Assembly (NCBI RefSeq): GCF_017875955.1
Contig: NZ_JAGINK010000001.1
Span: 3,626,501-3,690,500 of the forward strand
DNA: 64,000 nucleotides
Reading direction: 5' to 3'
Source: Pseudomonas sp. BP8
Lineage (GTDB): Bacteria > Pseudomonadota > Gammaproteobacteria > Pseudomonadales > Pseudomonadaceae
Of this stretch, positions 43,372 to 52,566 are shown piece after piece; position 1 is the stretch's first letter; the number at the start of each line of letters is the position of its first letter. Below the pieces are notes generated by a model. It made no database searches, was not told the DNA's origin, and was given only the letters and a program-made list of their open reading frames with translations. Both the position numbers and the translations under genes were made by a program.

Positions 43372-44458
43372 TCACACCTTGCCTGCCCCTTCTTCCAACA
43401 CCTGATCCACCACCGCCCGCAACCCCTGGCGAACATCCAGCCCCGCTGCCCGCGCCTCGCGCAAACAGAGCAACTGCCGATCAGCACTGGTTCCGTCCTG
43501 CAGGACCCGCTGCGCCAGCATCAGTGCCCGTTCGGCATCCGCAGTCTGCGGTGGATGTTGCGTGCCCAACTGCGCCAGCCAACCCTGCGCCGTGACTTGC
43601 GCTTGCTCATGTACGCCAATGAATTGCCCATGACGCCCATAGCGCATGGCCCGCCAGTAGTTCTCCTGGGTGATCCAGTGCAGCTCGCGGTTCACCGGCG
43701 TCGCCGCGTAATGGGCTACTGCGCAGCACTCGACCAGGTGGCGGAACAGCGCGGCGATGCACAGCGCAACTTCAAGCCGTGGGCAGCCGTCGCAGATACG
43801 CAATTCCACCGTGGCAAAACGATGTGACGGGCGCAGCGCCCACCAGAGCGCACCGTCCTTGGCCAATGCGCCGCTACGCTGAAGCAAAGCGCGATAACGC
43901 TCATAAGCCGACCAATTGCGCGCAGATCACCCGGCGATAGCTCATGTAGCCCGTATCATGGCCGACCCACAGCGGCGATGACGTGCTCAGCACGAGCAGC
44001 AATGGCGCCCAATACAGCACCCGGTTAATCAACTGCATCCGATCGCAGCCAGGCGGCACCCCGACGTGCACATGCAAGCCAGACAACAAACTACTTCGGG
44101 CCACATGCTGATAGTCGTCGAAGATCTGCCGGTAGTGGGTCAATCGACGCGGCTGCTGGCGCAGGGCGTCGGCACTGGGGTGACTGGCCGCGCAATACAG
44201 GCCGACCCCCTCCTCGGCCAATGCCGCGATCAGGCGCTGGCGGCTTTCACCGAGAAAGCTGCGCGCCTCATACACGTTAGCGAAGACGGGCGATGCGACT
44301 TCTATCTGGCTGTTAAACATCTCATCGGCAAAATACTCGCCCAGCACTTCACGGCAGCGCCTGACCACCGTAGCCGTCGGTGAGGCCAGCACCCGACCGC
44401 TGCCAAGGTCAACCAACAGGTACTCTTCCTCGATGCCGAATGTGCAAGGGCGGTACAT
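43372..44458 (-). pseudogene. YbdK-type carboxylate-amine ligase, frameshifted
   Basis: Two frames together encode a glutamate-cysteine-ligase-2 (YbdK) protein. The 5' part (44458-43901, 185 codons: Y-R-P-C-T-F-G-I-E-E-E-Y-L-L-V-D, ending R-R-V-I-C-A then out-of-frame Q-L-V-G-L-stop) and the 3' part (N-W-S-A-Y-E-R-Y-R-A-L-L-Q-R-S-G-A, A-T-V-E-L-R-I-C-D-G-C-P-R-L-E) meet near 43912-43924. Relatives have about 14 more residues at the junction, so a small deletion plus frame loss is likely. The start is 2 nt past the preceding methyltransferase stop. Confidence 0.78.
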
Positions 44459-44460
44459 GA

Positions 44461-45414
44461 TCAGCCAATTCGGCTGACGCTGAGGGCAACAGCCGCAATA
44501 CGCTCTACCTGCTGATACCCCGCTTCAAGCAGCTGCTCGCCAAACACGTCCGGGTCGAGTTCGCGGTACACCCAGCTCCACTTGGGCCCGGCCAGACGCA
44601 GGCGGGCGGCCTCAAGCAGGGCGTCTGTGCCGTCGACTACCGCCACCCCGGTATACAACAGCAGTGTGCCGCCGACGTTCAGACGCTGGCAGGCCTGCTC
44701 GAGAATGCGCACCGACAACGCCGCGCCCAGCTCTCCACCGCCGTGGCGGTATTGGCGCTGCTGGGTGTCGAGCATGTACGGCGGATTGGCGACGATCAGG
44801 TCAAAGCTGGCACTGAGGCCGGCAAGAAGGTCACTGGGTTCGACCGACACATTGGTCAAGCCGGCCAGGGCAGCATTGATAGCGGTGTAGCGCAACGCCA
44901 GCGGATTGATATCGACGGCGCTGACTTGCGCGTGCGGCGCGGCACGGGCTATGAGCAGCGCACCGATGCCACTGCCACAGCCGATGTCCACCGCATGGCG
45001 CACAGGCTCCGGGCTGCGCTGCAAATGGTCGAGGATGACCTGAGCGAAACGGTAGCTGTCCGGGCCAAAGAACACCGCATCGCTAGCGTCGGTGGGATAG
45101 GCCGAATGCACCAGCAGCAGGTCGTCCAAGGTAGACCAACGTACCGTGCTGCGCAGTCGCTCACCGTCTGCCTGGAGCACATCCGCAGCCTTCAACTGGG
45201 CCAGTTCATCTGCTGAAAGCAGTGCTTGAGCAAACGGCCGACTCCAACCGAACACGTCGCGCAAGGTGTGCGCCAGCTCCGCCCCTGGACGAGCATTGTT
45301 ACGGGCATGGGTGGCCGGGGTCACACAGGTGAAGCTATAGCCGTCCGCCCTCAGGCGCTGTCCCAACTGAAACAACGCCTGGTCAGCCTGTGCTTGTTGC
45401 GGGGTCGGTTGCAT
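44461..45414 (-). CDS. Class I SAM-dependent methyltransferase (HemK/RlmG-like)
   Basis: A 317-aa protein. Motif I is V-D-I-G-C-G-S-G-I-G-A, motif IV is L-I-V-A-N-P-P-Y-M (N-P-P-Y, typical of methylation on an amide or exocyclic nitrogen). The N-terminal ~130 residues are a separate helical domain. It overlaps the stop of the iron redox enzyme gene and is 2 nt before the ybdK-like gene: a three-gene leftward operon. Confidence 0.85.
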   Translation of the reverse strand: MQPTPQQAQADQALFQLGQRLRADGYSFTCVTPATHARNNARPGAELAHTLRDVFGWSRPFAQALLSADELAQLKAADVLQADGERLRSTVRWSTLDDLLLVHSAYPTDASDAVFFGPDSYRFAQVILDHLQRSPEPVRHAVDIGCGSGIGALLIARAAPHAQVSAVDINPLALRYTAINAALAGLTNVSVEPSDLLAGLSASFDLIVANPPYMLDTQQRQYRHGGGELGAALSVRILEQACQRLNVGGTLLLYTGVAVVDGTDALLEAARLRLAGPKWSWVYRELDPDVFGEQLLEAGYQQVERIAAVALSVSRIG

Positions 45415-46748
45415 CAGTGAACCCCCTCTTCGGCCAGGCCGGTGGCAGCGATATAGGCACGCGTAGCCGCCAGGCCATCAGGCAAGGCGTGGCGGTTGCC
45501 TGCCATGCGCTCGAGCAAGGCTTCGATGGGCTCGTGCGTTGGCTGCAGACGTACCGTTTCGCCGGCCGCCAGCTCAGCCTGCCAGCTACCGGGGAACACC
45601 CTGCGCACTTTCGGCCCTTGCCAATCACCGGCAATCCAGTCGTGCCAGAGCTGCTTCTCGTACGCGCTGAACACGCCGAACATCGCCGCTGACGGCCCCT
45701 CGATCAGTTTCCAGAAGCGACTCTGCGCGGGGTCGCGATTGCGCTGGATCCAGCCTTGCACCTGTAACGCCTTTACAAATCCGCCAATTGCCTGGGGGTC
45801 GGCCAGCCATTGGTTGATGGTACGGCCTTGGAGCTTGCAATGGTCCGAATGCATGAACTGGCCAAACTCGCGCTTGCGCTCGAGTGCCGCCATCAGCTCG
45901 GCCTCAAGATCGAAACTGGCAATCAGTTCAGTGGCAGGCGTGCCCAGGTCGTTTAGCCGATACCCGTGGCGTACCCGTTCATAGAACGCTTCTTGGTCCT
46001 GCGGCGGGCACAACTGCAGCAAGGCCTGGATCGAGCGATGGGCATGGCCGCTGGCCGCGTTGTCGATGGTCACGTGAAGCTGGAAATAATGGCCATCAAT
46101 GCCCAGCTCCGCCAACTCGTAGGTAGTGATCAGCAAGTGCAGCGGCGGTTGCTCGTAGCCGAGGTTGTACCCGATGACTTCGGCCAGGAATTGTTCGGCA
46201 TATTGTCCAAGCGCCAGCTGCACGGCGCCTTGCAGGTACCGCGTGTCGTCCAGGGGCATTGATTCCAGGCAACCCACACGGCTGAGCAAGCGCTGGTAGA
46301 TCAGCACATGGTTGCAGCGCGCGTCACCGTCGCCAAGTTCTTCGAGATAGGTCCTGATCAGGCCGTGGTAGCGCGGGTCGTGCCAGTGCTTGAGCGTGCC
46401 GTGCAACCACGCGCCATCGACGGCCTTGGTCGGCGCGACCTGTTGCAGGTACCACAAGGCATGAGCGCGGTTGGCGAAGTAGCGCCTGAGCGCACCGCCG
46501 CGCCGTTGCTCGAGGTAGGTGGCATAGTCGCCCGCTACCTGCGTCGCACGCAGAGCGCTCCAGTGCATGAGTTGATCTGGGGAGTCAGGCAAATCGTCGT
46601 TCAGGGCGCCTGCCTGGTGCAGTTGTTCAGACAGCCACACATCGGTGCCTTCAGCATCGCCTTGCAGCAATGACCGGTAGCGCTGCGCGAGGCACTGTTC
46701 AGAGGGCGTGGAGATCATTGGGGCGAGGTTGCGGGTCATGACAGTCAT
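45414..46748 (-). CDS. Iron-containing redox enzyme family (heme-oxygenase-like fold) protein
   Basis: A 444-aa mostly helical protein. The central part has E-V-I-G-Y-N-L-G-Y-E, T-T-Y-E-L-A-E-L-G-I-D-G-H-Y-F-Q-L-H and D-N-A-A-S-G-H-A, giving Glu/His sets that fit the di-iron heme-oxygenase-like oxidase family. AAGGAG lies 7 nt before the ATG. First gene of an operon with a methyltransferase and a carboxylate-amine ligase. Substrate unknown. Confidence 0.75.
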   Translation of the reverse strand: MTVMTRNLAPMISTPSEQCLAQRYRSLLQGDAEGTDVWLSEQLHQAGALNDDLPDSPDQLMHWSALRATQVAGDYATYLEQRRGGALRRYFANRAHALWYLQQVAPTKAVDGAWLHGTLKHWHDPRYHGLIRTYLEELGDGDARCNHVLIYQRLLSRVGCLESMPLDDTRYLQGAVQLALGQYAEQFLAEVIGYNLGYEQPPLHLLITTYELAELGIDGHYFQLHVTIDNAASGHAHRSIQALLQLCPPQDQEAFYERVRHGYRLNDLGTPATELIASFDLEAELMAALERKREFGQFMHSDHCKLQGRTINQWLADPQAIGGFVKALQVQGWIQRNRDPAQSRFWKLIEGPSAAMFGVFSAYEKQLWHDWIAGDWQGPKVRRVFPGSWQAELAAGETVRLQPTHEPIEALLERMAGNRHALPDGLAATRAYIAATGLAEEGVH

Positions 46749-46766
46749 GCCTGACTCCTTGCGCGA

Positions 46767-46964
46767 TTACGGGGTTTTGCTGTCCTGCGGCATCGGCTCA
46801 GGGCCAGGAGCAGGTTGCGGAGCTGGCAGATCATCAGGTTTCTGCATTTGTAGCGATGGCTTGCTAGGGTCGGCGTCTTTGGCCGGGTGGTCAGTGTCGC
46901 GATCAAAACAACCGCCAAGCAGAACCAGGCTGCTCAACAGGCAGATCATGGGCGCTGTACGCAT
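46767..46964 (-). CDS. Small lipoprotein
   Basis: A 65-aa protein with a lipobox L-L-G-G-C at residues 15-19 and a Pro/Asp/Lys-rich, disordered mature part. No domain. It lies 18 bp upstream of the iron redox enzyme gene on the same strand. Confidence 0.7.
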   Translation of the reverse strand: MRTAPMICLLSSLVLLGGCFDRDTDHPAKDADPSKPSLQMQKPDDLPAPQPAPGPEPMPQDSKTP

Positions 46965-47030
46965 GGGTCGTCCTCCAGCGTCAAAAAAACGCAGCGCCGG
47001 AGGCCGGCACTGCGTGTGGTTGCTTACGAA

Positions 47031-47198
47031 TTACGAGCGGCCACCTTTGCGGCCAGACTCGCTGCGGTCAGTGGTGGTACCAGAAGACTGCCCGCCTTTG
47101 CGGCCTGCCTCGGAAGCTTTTGCCTTGTCGTTGGCAAAGTTGCCAGGGTTCTTGGAACCGCCCTGACTGCCAGTCTTGTTGCTTTCTTTGTTGGCCAT
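47031..47198 (-). CDS. KGG-repeat general stress protein
   Basis: A 55-aa hydrophilic protein with the repeated R-K-G-G motif (A-S-E-A-G-R-K-G-G-Q-S-S and S-E-S-G-R-K-G-G), the YciG/con-10-like stress-induced family. Start ATG 47198 with GAGG upstream. Such genes are usually under general-stress control. Confidence 0.82.
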   Translation of the reverse strand: MANKESNKTGSQGGSKNPGNFANDKAKASEAGRKGGQSSGTTTDRSESGRKGGRS

Positions 47199-47392
47199 GG
47201 TCGTGAACCTCAATGTGGCTGCGGATTCGGAAATGCACAGCAAGGTGCCGTACATAGGATGGGAGTACGGCGATAAGCGCTGATTCGCTTTATTTCCGAA
47301 GGCATCGGACCGGTGGCGTTAAATATGGGCTTGGCGTGTATTTGGTGCGCAAATGGATAAGGATCAGGCGCGTGACGGATTGGCAGGGCGCC

Positions 47393-48661
47393 CTACTCCA
47401 ATTCGCGCTGGCGACGGCCAAGCCAGGCGCCGGTGATGCCCCAGCCAAGCGCCAGCAGCGCGCCGAAAAGCATGGCCAACTGCGGATGCTCGCCCATAAC
47501 ATCCAGTCCACGTTTGACCCAGCCACTCAACGCGTCACCGCCGCGATAGACCACCGTGTCGATGAAATTTTTCGCCTTGTACTTGTCTTCAGCCGGCAAC
47601 ACGGTGAAGAGCATCTCCCGCCCAGGTCGCACCAAGGCATATTCACCGGCCCGACGTACCACCATGACGATAACGAACACCGCGAACACTGGCGCCAACG
47701 CCAGCCAGATGAACCCTGCCGCCATGATCAAGGGCACCGCCAGCAACAGCACCCCAACCCCCATACGCCGGGCTAACCGGCCGGTGATGAACACCTGGGT
47801 GAGGATCGCCAGCCCCTGGACCACGGTGTCGATCAAGCCGAACACCTGGGTCTGGCGGGTACGGTCGGTAAAGGTTTCGCTGACAATGCGTGCCTGCTCG
47901 AAGTACAGGAAGGTACTGACACTGGCCAGCAGTATCACGAACAGCGCAATGCCGAGCAGATAGGGCGAGCGCATGACTGCGCTGGCCCCGGCGAAAGGGT
48001 TGCCACCCAGCGGCTTGGACGCAGGATGTTCACTCATGGCGGGCAACGGGTTGCGGTCACGCCAGCGCTGCAGGTACACCGCCGCGGCGATGCTGCCGAG
48101 CAAGAACAGGCACGCCAGTATGAGCAATCCGGCATGGCCCAATGGCGCCACCAGCAGCGCACCCAGCAACGGTCCGCTCAGCCCGCCCAGGCTGGCACCG
48201 GCCGCCAACAGGCCAAACAGGCGCTTGCCCTGTTCGCTGGAGAACAAATCGGCAAGCACGCTCCAGGCCAAGGAAATCGCCAGCAGGTTGAACACCGACA
48301 GCCAGATGTAAAAAGCCCGCGCCTGCCAGATATCGTCAGGGTCGCGGGCGAACAGCAGGGCAAACAGCAACAGGTTGCTGGCGAACACCGCATAGGTCCA
48401 TGGCAGAATGCGCCGGCGCTTAACCTTGGAGGCCAGCCAGCCGAACAGTGGCAAACACACCAAGGTGGCGATGAACGTCCCGCTGAACAGCCATTGCAGG
48501 TTGTCGACACCCCCGGCTATTCCCATGGTTTCGCGTACTGGACGCAGCATGAAATAGCCGGTGAACAACAGGTAGAACAGCGCAAGGCCGGCGACAACCG
48601 GTGCAGCCTCACCGGGCTGCAGGTTCAACCCCAGCGCCAGGCGCCGCCGCCATTGCCTCAT
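47393..48661 (-). CDS. MFS-type membrane transporter
   Basis: A 422-aa polytopic protein with about 12 hydrophobic segments. The start P-V-V-A-G-L-A-L-F-Y-L-L-F-T-G-Y-F-M-L-R-P-V-R-E-T-M and W-L-F-S-G-T-F resemble the ATP/ADP-translocase-like branch of MFS (COG3202). Substrate unknown. Its ATG is 4 nt after the aldo/keto reductase stop, so they form an operon. Confidence 0.82.
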   Translation of the reverse strand: MRQWRRRLALGLNLQPGEAAPVVAGLALFYLLFTGYFMLRPVRETMGIAGGVDNLQWLFSGTFIATLVCLPLFGWLASKVKRRRILPWTYAVFASNLLLFALLFARDPDDIWQARAFYIWLSVFNLLAISLAWSVLADLFSSEQGKRLFGLLAAGASLGGLSGPLLGALLVAPLGHAGLLILACLFLLGSIAAAVYLQRWRDRNPLPAMSEHPASKPLGGNPFAGASAVMRSPYLLGIALFVILLASVSTFLYFEQARIVSETFTDRTRQTQVFGLIDTVVQGLAILTQVFITGRLARRMGVGVLLLAVPLIMAAGFIWLALAPVFAVFVIVMVVRRAGEYALVRPGREMLFTVLPAEDKYKAKNFIDTVVYRGGDALSGWVKRGLDVMGEHPQLAMLFGALLALGWGITGAWLGRRQRELE

Positions 48662-48665
48662 GACG

Positions 48666-49574
48666 TCACGCGAACTGGCGGATCAGCGCTTGCTGCTGCG
48701 CTTCGCTTAACAAGGGCGCAAGGCCGGCCTTGAGCTGGTCGAGTTGACGGTCCGGTCGGCCAGTCGCCGGAATCACCGTGGTGACCGCCGGATGGCTGAT
48801 GGCGAACTTGAGGAACATCTGTGCCCAGCTGCTGATTCCAGCTTCTGCAGCCCAGCCAGGCAGGGGCTGATCCTTGACCTTGGCGAACAGCCGGCCGTCA
48901 TCGAAGGTGCGATTGATCAGGACCGCCACGCCTTTGTCGTGACACAGCGGCAGCAGCGTCTTGGCCGCGTCGGGGGCATTCACTGAATAGTTGATCTGAA
49001 TGAAGTCGAGCGGTTCTTTGCGAACGATCTCGGTCACATCATCCTGACCGCTGGCCAGGTAATGAGTGATGCCGACGTAGCGGGTCTTGCCTTGCGCCTT
49101 GAGCTCGCGGGCATAGGGCAATTGCCGCTGCCAGTCACGCAGGTTGTGAATCTGCAGCAGATCGACTTTGTCCGTACGCAGGCTCTTCAACGTGCCGGCC
49201 CACTGCTCCTGGGCGGCGGCCGCGCTGTCGGCGGCGATCTTGGTGGCAATGAAACACTGGCGATGCCAGCGACCCTCCTCCAGCAACTGACCCAGGATCG
49301 CGTCGGCCCCGCCGTAGTTCGGCGAGGTATCGATGACCTTGCCACCGCCCTCGAAAAACGCCTTGAGCACCTGCTGGAGTTGCTGGTATTGCGCAGAGCC
49401 GGGCTCGACCTCAAAGCTGCCGGAGGTGCCCGCGCCGATCACCGGCAGCGCTTCGCCACTGGCGGGGATCTTGCGCGTAAGCAGGCCAGGGGCGGATTCG
49501 GCATACAGCCACGGGCTGGCGGCCATCAGGCCCAAGGCCGCTCCCGTGCGTAGGACATCACGACGACCGTACAT
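48666..49574 (-). CDS. Tat-exported aldo/keto reductase
   Basis: A 302-aa protein. The N-terminus has a twin-arginine signal (Y-G-R-R-D-V-L-R-T-G, hydrophobic stretch, A-Y-A-E). The TIM-barrel part has V-I-D-T-S-P-N-Y-G-G (Asp/Tyr), I-A-T-K-I (Lys) and L-L-Q-I-H-N (His), the four catalytic residues of AKRs. Periplasmic AKR with NADPH would need cofactor loaded before export, consistent with Tat. Confidence 0.85.
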   Translation of the reverse strand: MYGRRDVLRTGAALGLMAASPWLYAESAPGLLTRKIPASGEALPVIGAGTSGSFEVEPGSAQYQQLQQVLKAFFEGGGKVIDTSPNYGGADAILGQLLEEGRWHRQCFIATKIAADSAAAAQEQWAGTLKSLRTDKVDLLQIHNLRDWQRQLPYARELKAQGKTRYVGITHYLASGQDDVTEIVRKEPLDFIQINYSVNAPDAAKTLLPLCHDKGVAVLINRTFDDGRLFAKVKDQPLPGWAAEAGISSWAQMFLKFAISHPAVTTVIPATGRPDRQLDQLKAGLAPLLSEAQQQALIRQFA

Positions 49575-49662
49575 GGAAAAGCTCCCGTCATGAATCGGAA
49601 ACTTTCAAGGCTAGTCGCTCATACCCACCCTGGCAGGTGATTCTGTATCTGAATGTTAGGCG

Positions 49663-50541
49663 TCAGCCCAGCAGCAGGCTCAGGTCGAGCATGCCCTCAA
49701 CCTGGGGCGGGCACCAGTAGTAGCCGCCGGTGAGTGGCCGACTGAACCGGTACAAGCCATCTATCACGCCATCTTCCAAGCCGCTCATACGGCGCAATTG
49801 CACCTCGAAGGCGTCAAAGCTGTGGCCGAGGGCGATAAAGGCCAGGCCGGCGCCGCGTGCATCGGTCCAAGCCACCGAACGGCGGACCATGAACGCCTCA
49901 GGGTCAAAGCTTTCTTGCGCAGTGCGCTTGACGTGGGCCGACTCGGGCGCGTCTTCCAGCTCTTCGTTGTCGCTCAGGCGGCGGCCAATGATGTTGTCTT
50001 GCTCGCCCTGGGGCAGTGACTTGAAGTACTGCAGGTCGTGCTTCCACAGCTGGAAGGCGGCAAAGCTGGAGCCGCTCAGGCCCGGCTGCTCGCCAGCGAC
50101 GATGGCCGCTTCAATCGCGTCGGCATCCACCGGGTTTTCCGTGCCATCTTCATAGCCCGTCAGATCATGCCCGCCACGGTGCAAGAAGCCATCGACACTG
50201 TCTACCAGGCTCAAGGCCGGTGCTAGCATCTGCTCCAGTGCCTGGGCACGGAGAAACAGCTCACCGCGCTCTTCACCCCGCAGCCACAGCCACAGTGCGT
50301 GTTGCGTGCTCGGGTTTTCGACCGCCGCGTCCAGTTGCGGAAATCCGCGCAGGCCCTCGACCTCGCGGCCCAGTGCCTTGGCCAAGGGAGCCCCAACGCC
50401 AACGATCAACTGCTGGCCAACGACCTGCGACTGCAAGGCATCGAGCACCGCAGGCAGTGCCTGGGGCGAATGCAGGGTGAAAAACAGGTGACGGGCGTGA
50501 GCCGGCACGGGGGTGGCAAGCAGACCTTGCTGGAACGGCAT
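49663..50541 (-). CDS. Dye-decolourising (DyP-type) heme peroxidase
   Basis: 292 aa from the ATG at 50541, with GAGGA 9 nt upstream. The distal motif G-x-x-D-G is present as G-Y-E-D-G-T-E-N-P, R-S-V-A-W holds the distal Arg region, and A-L-G-H-S-F-D-A-F fits the conserved C-terminal part. No signal peptide, so cytoplasmic or encapsulin-loaded; no encapsulin gene is nearby. Confidence 0.9.
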   Translation of the reverse strand: MPFQQGLLATPVPAHARHLFFTLHSPQALPAVLDALQSQVVGQQLIVGVGAPLAKALGREVEGLRGFPQLDAAVENPSTQHALWLWLRGEERGELFLRAQALEQMLAPALSLVDSVDGFLHRGGHDLTGYEDGTENPVDADAIEAAIVAGEQPGLSGSSFAAFQLWKHDLQYFKSLPQGEQDNIIGRRLSDNEELEDAPESAHVKRTAQESFDPEAFMVRRSVAWTDARGAGLAFIALGHSFDAFEVQLRRMSGLEDGVIDGLYRFSRPLTGGYYWCPPQVEGMLDLSLLLG

Positions 50542-50735
50542 GACAGGCGAATCCTCGGCAAAAGCGCGAATCCTACTGCGCACCGCGCCTGATCGCAACG
50601 CGACTCGCAGCTGCTGTTGCGCGGCTTTGCGGCCCAGCGCAATAACAAAACTTTACCAAGACATGGCCTATTGCGATTAGCTATCGTTCGACCGCCACCT
50701 ACACTGCTCGGAATCCTTCGTTCGAGACAGCGCCC

Positions 50736-51641
50736 ATGACCGCCTCCCCCCTGCTTACCGCCGTCCTGCCCATTGCCTTGGGCATCATCATGCTCGGTCT
50801 TGGCCTGTCGCTGACCCTGGCCGATTTCGCCCGAGTGGTGAAATACCCCAAACCGGTGGTAATCGGCCTGGCCTGCCAGCTTCTGCTGTTGCCGCTGGTG
50901 TGTTTCCTGATTGCCAATGGCTTTGGCCTGGAGTCGGCGCTGGCGGTGGGCCTGATGCTGCTCGCAGCATCCCCGGGCGGCACCACGGCCAACCTGTTCA
51001 GCCACTTGGCGCATGGTGACGTGGCCTTGAACATTACCCTGACTGCAGTCAATTCGTTGATTGCGATCCTGACCATGCCGCTGCTGGTCAATCTTTCGCT
51101 GATCTGGTTCATGGAGTCTGACCAGGCGATCCCGCTGCAATTTGCCAAGGTCATGCAAGTGTTCGCCATCGTCCTGCTGCCGGTGGCCCTGGGCATGATG
51201 ATTCGGCGCTGGGCGCCTGGCTTTGCCGGCCGCATGGATAAACCGATGAAGCTGGTGGCGGCGCTGTTTCTGGCGTTCACCATCGTCCTGGCGTTGGCCA
51301 AGGATTGGCAGACCGTAGTCGACTACGCACCGCTGGTGGGTGGCGCTGCGCTGCTGTTCAATCTGTTGAGCCTGGCTCTCGGCTACTGGGTGCCGCGCGT
51401 GCTGAAGATCCCCAAGCGCCAGGCGATCGCGATCGGCATGGAAATTGGCATCCACAATGGCACCTTGGCGATTGCCCTGGCCTTGAGCCCGTCGTTGCTG
51501 AACAACGCAACCATGGCGGTGCCTGCGGCAATCTATAGCCTGATCATGTTCTTTACTGCGGCGGGGTTTGGCTGGTGGGTCAGCCGCGGCCTGCAGGCCG
51601 AGGCCAGCCCAGGCGCGACGCCACGCCAGATTATTGAATAA
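50736..51641 (+). CDS. Bile acid:sodium symporter-family (BASS) transporter
   Basis: A 301-aa protein with about nine to ten hydrophobic helices. The crossover region V-G-L-M-L-L-A-A-S-P-G-G-T-T-A-N-L-F-S-H-L and the second repeat A-I-G-M-E-I-G-I-H-N-G-T-L-A match BASS carriers, which co-transport organic anions with sodium. Its last 11 bp overlap the 3' end of the convergent hydroxylase gene. Confidence 0.87.
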   Translation: MTASPLLTAVLPIALGIIMLGLGLSLTLADFARVVKYPKPVVIGLACQLLLLPLVCFLIANGFGLESALAVGLMLLAASPGGTTANLFSHLAHGDVALNITLTAVNSLIAILTMPLLVNLSLIWFMESDQAIPLQFAKVMQVFAIVLLPVALGMMIRRWAPGFAGRMDKPMKLVAALFLAFTIVLALAKDWQTVVDYAPLVGGAALLFNLLSLALGYWVPRVLKIPKRQAIAIGMEIGIHNGTLAIALALSPSLLNNATMAVPAAIYSLIMFFTAAGFGWWVSRGLQAEASPGATPRQIIE

Positions 51642-52131
51642 CGCTGTTCTGACGGGCTGTCTTCTCTGCGCCACAGCGCCGCGCGCGTAACTGGCGTTTA
51701 AGCACGCGCAGCGGCGGCGCATAGAAGAATCCGAACGAGACACTGCCCTGGCGCCCCTTCACCGCATGGTGCAGGCGATGCGCGCGGTGCAGCCGTTTCA
51801 GGTAGCGATTGAGCGGCCGGGGCTTGTTCGGCCAATGCCGGTGGAAGAAGCCATCGTGCGCCACTACATAAAGCACGCCATAGCCTGCAACACCACCGCC
51901 GACCCACTGCAACGGCGCGTAGCCGGCCTTGCCCACGGCCACCAGCGCGGTGGCAATCAACGCCAGCGCCAGCAGATACAGGTCGTTGGTCTCCAGCACG
52001 CCCAGGTGCGGCTCATGGTGTGAGCGGTGCAGCCACCAGCCCCAGCCATGCATGATGTACTTGTGTGCCAGCGTGCCGACGCCCTCCATGGCCAGCAGGG
52101 TGCCGAACAGGATGGCGAGATTGAACAGCAT
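51631..52131 (-). CDS. CrtZ-like beta-carotene hydroxylase / fatty-acid hydroxylase family
   Basis: A 166-aa membrane di-iron hydroxylase. The His boxes are H-K-Y-I-M-H, H-R-S-H-H-E-P-H, H-D-G-F-F-H and H-R-L-H-H. Length and order match CrtZ. No other carotenoid gene is in the window, so the substrate may be another lipid. Convergent overlap of 11 bp with the BASS transporter gene. Confidence 0.85.
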   Translation of the reverse strand: MLFNLAILFGTLLAMEGVGTLAHKYIMHGWGWWLHRSHHEPHLGVLETNDLYLLALALIATALVAVGKAGYAPLQWVGGGVAGYGVLYVVAHDGFFHRHWPNKPRPLNRYLKRLHRAHRLHHAVKGRQGSVSFGFFYAPPLRVLKRQLRARRCGAEKTARQNSVIQ

Positions 52132-52348
52132 GGGAAAATCCGCAGTGGGTACGAAAGGCGCAAGATTACCACTGCCCGCAGTCCGTATCAGCCCAGGCAG
52201 ATGTAGGAAGCGTCTCTATTAAGCGATTGTCATCTTTCTGCCATTGACCTCGCCCAGGGCGCGGCGTAACGTGCGCCCCGCAATTATGCATCCCATCACA
52301 GGAGTCCTGCATTGGACAGTAGCCCCAGTCGATTGCGACAGGTCCACA

Positions 52349-52389
52349 CGGCGAGCTAGTCCGGCAGTCCTTCTGCCACGGTCTCGCCG
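52349..52389 (+). promoter_or_regulatory. Candidate structured leader of mgtC
   Basis: CGGCGAG/CTCGCCG (52349-52355, 52383-52389) encloses a second stem GGCAG/CTGCC (52363-52377, 5-nt loop). It lies about 180 bp before the MgtC start in a 435-bp gap (52132-52566) with no gene. The Mg-responsive role is a guess from position; it does not match a riboswitch I can name. Confidence 0.4.
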
Positions 52390-52566
52390 CACTCGGTAGA
52401 CGGTGGTTGATCACGGCCCGCATGGGTCGATCTCTCCCCTCCTTCCTTTCTGAACCACCGCCTTCAAGGCGCACGGTCAGGTGGTCCTGCGCACTCTGTT
52501 TTTCTCCACGCCGTCGCTGGATGGCGCTTGAGCGGGCACATCAGTGGCCCGTGGAAGAGGTTTGCT

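Noticed and set aside
52321..52400. Naming the mgtC leader as a yybP-ykoY or M-box riboswitch
   Set aside because: I could not match the conserved core of either class; only a generic two-stem structure is visible.
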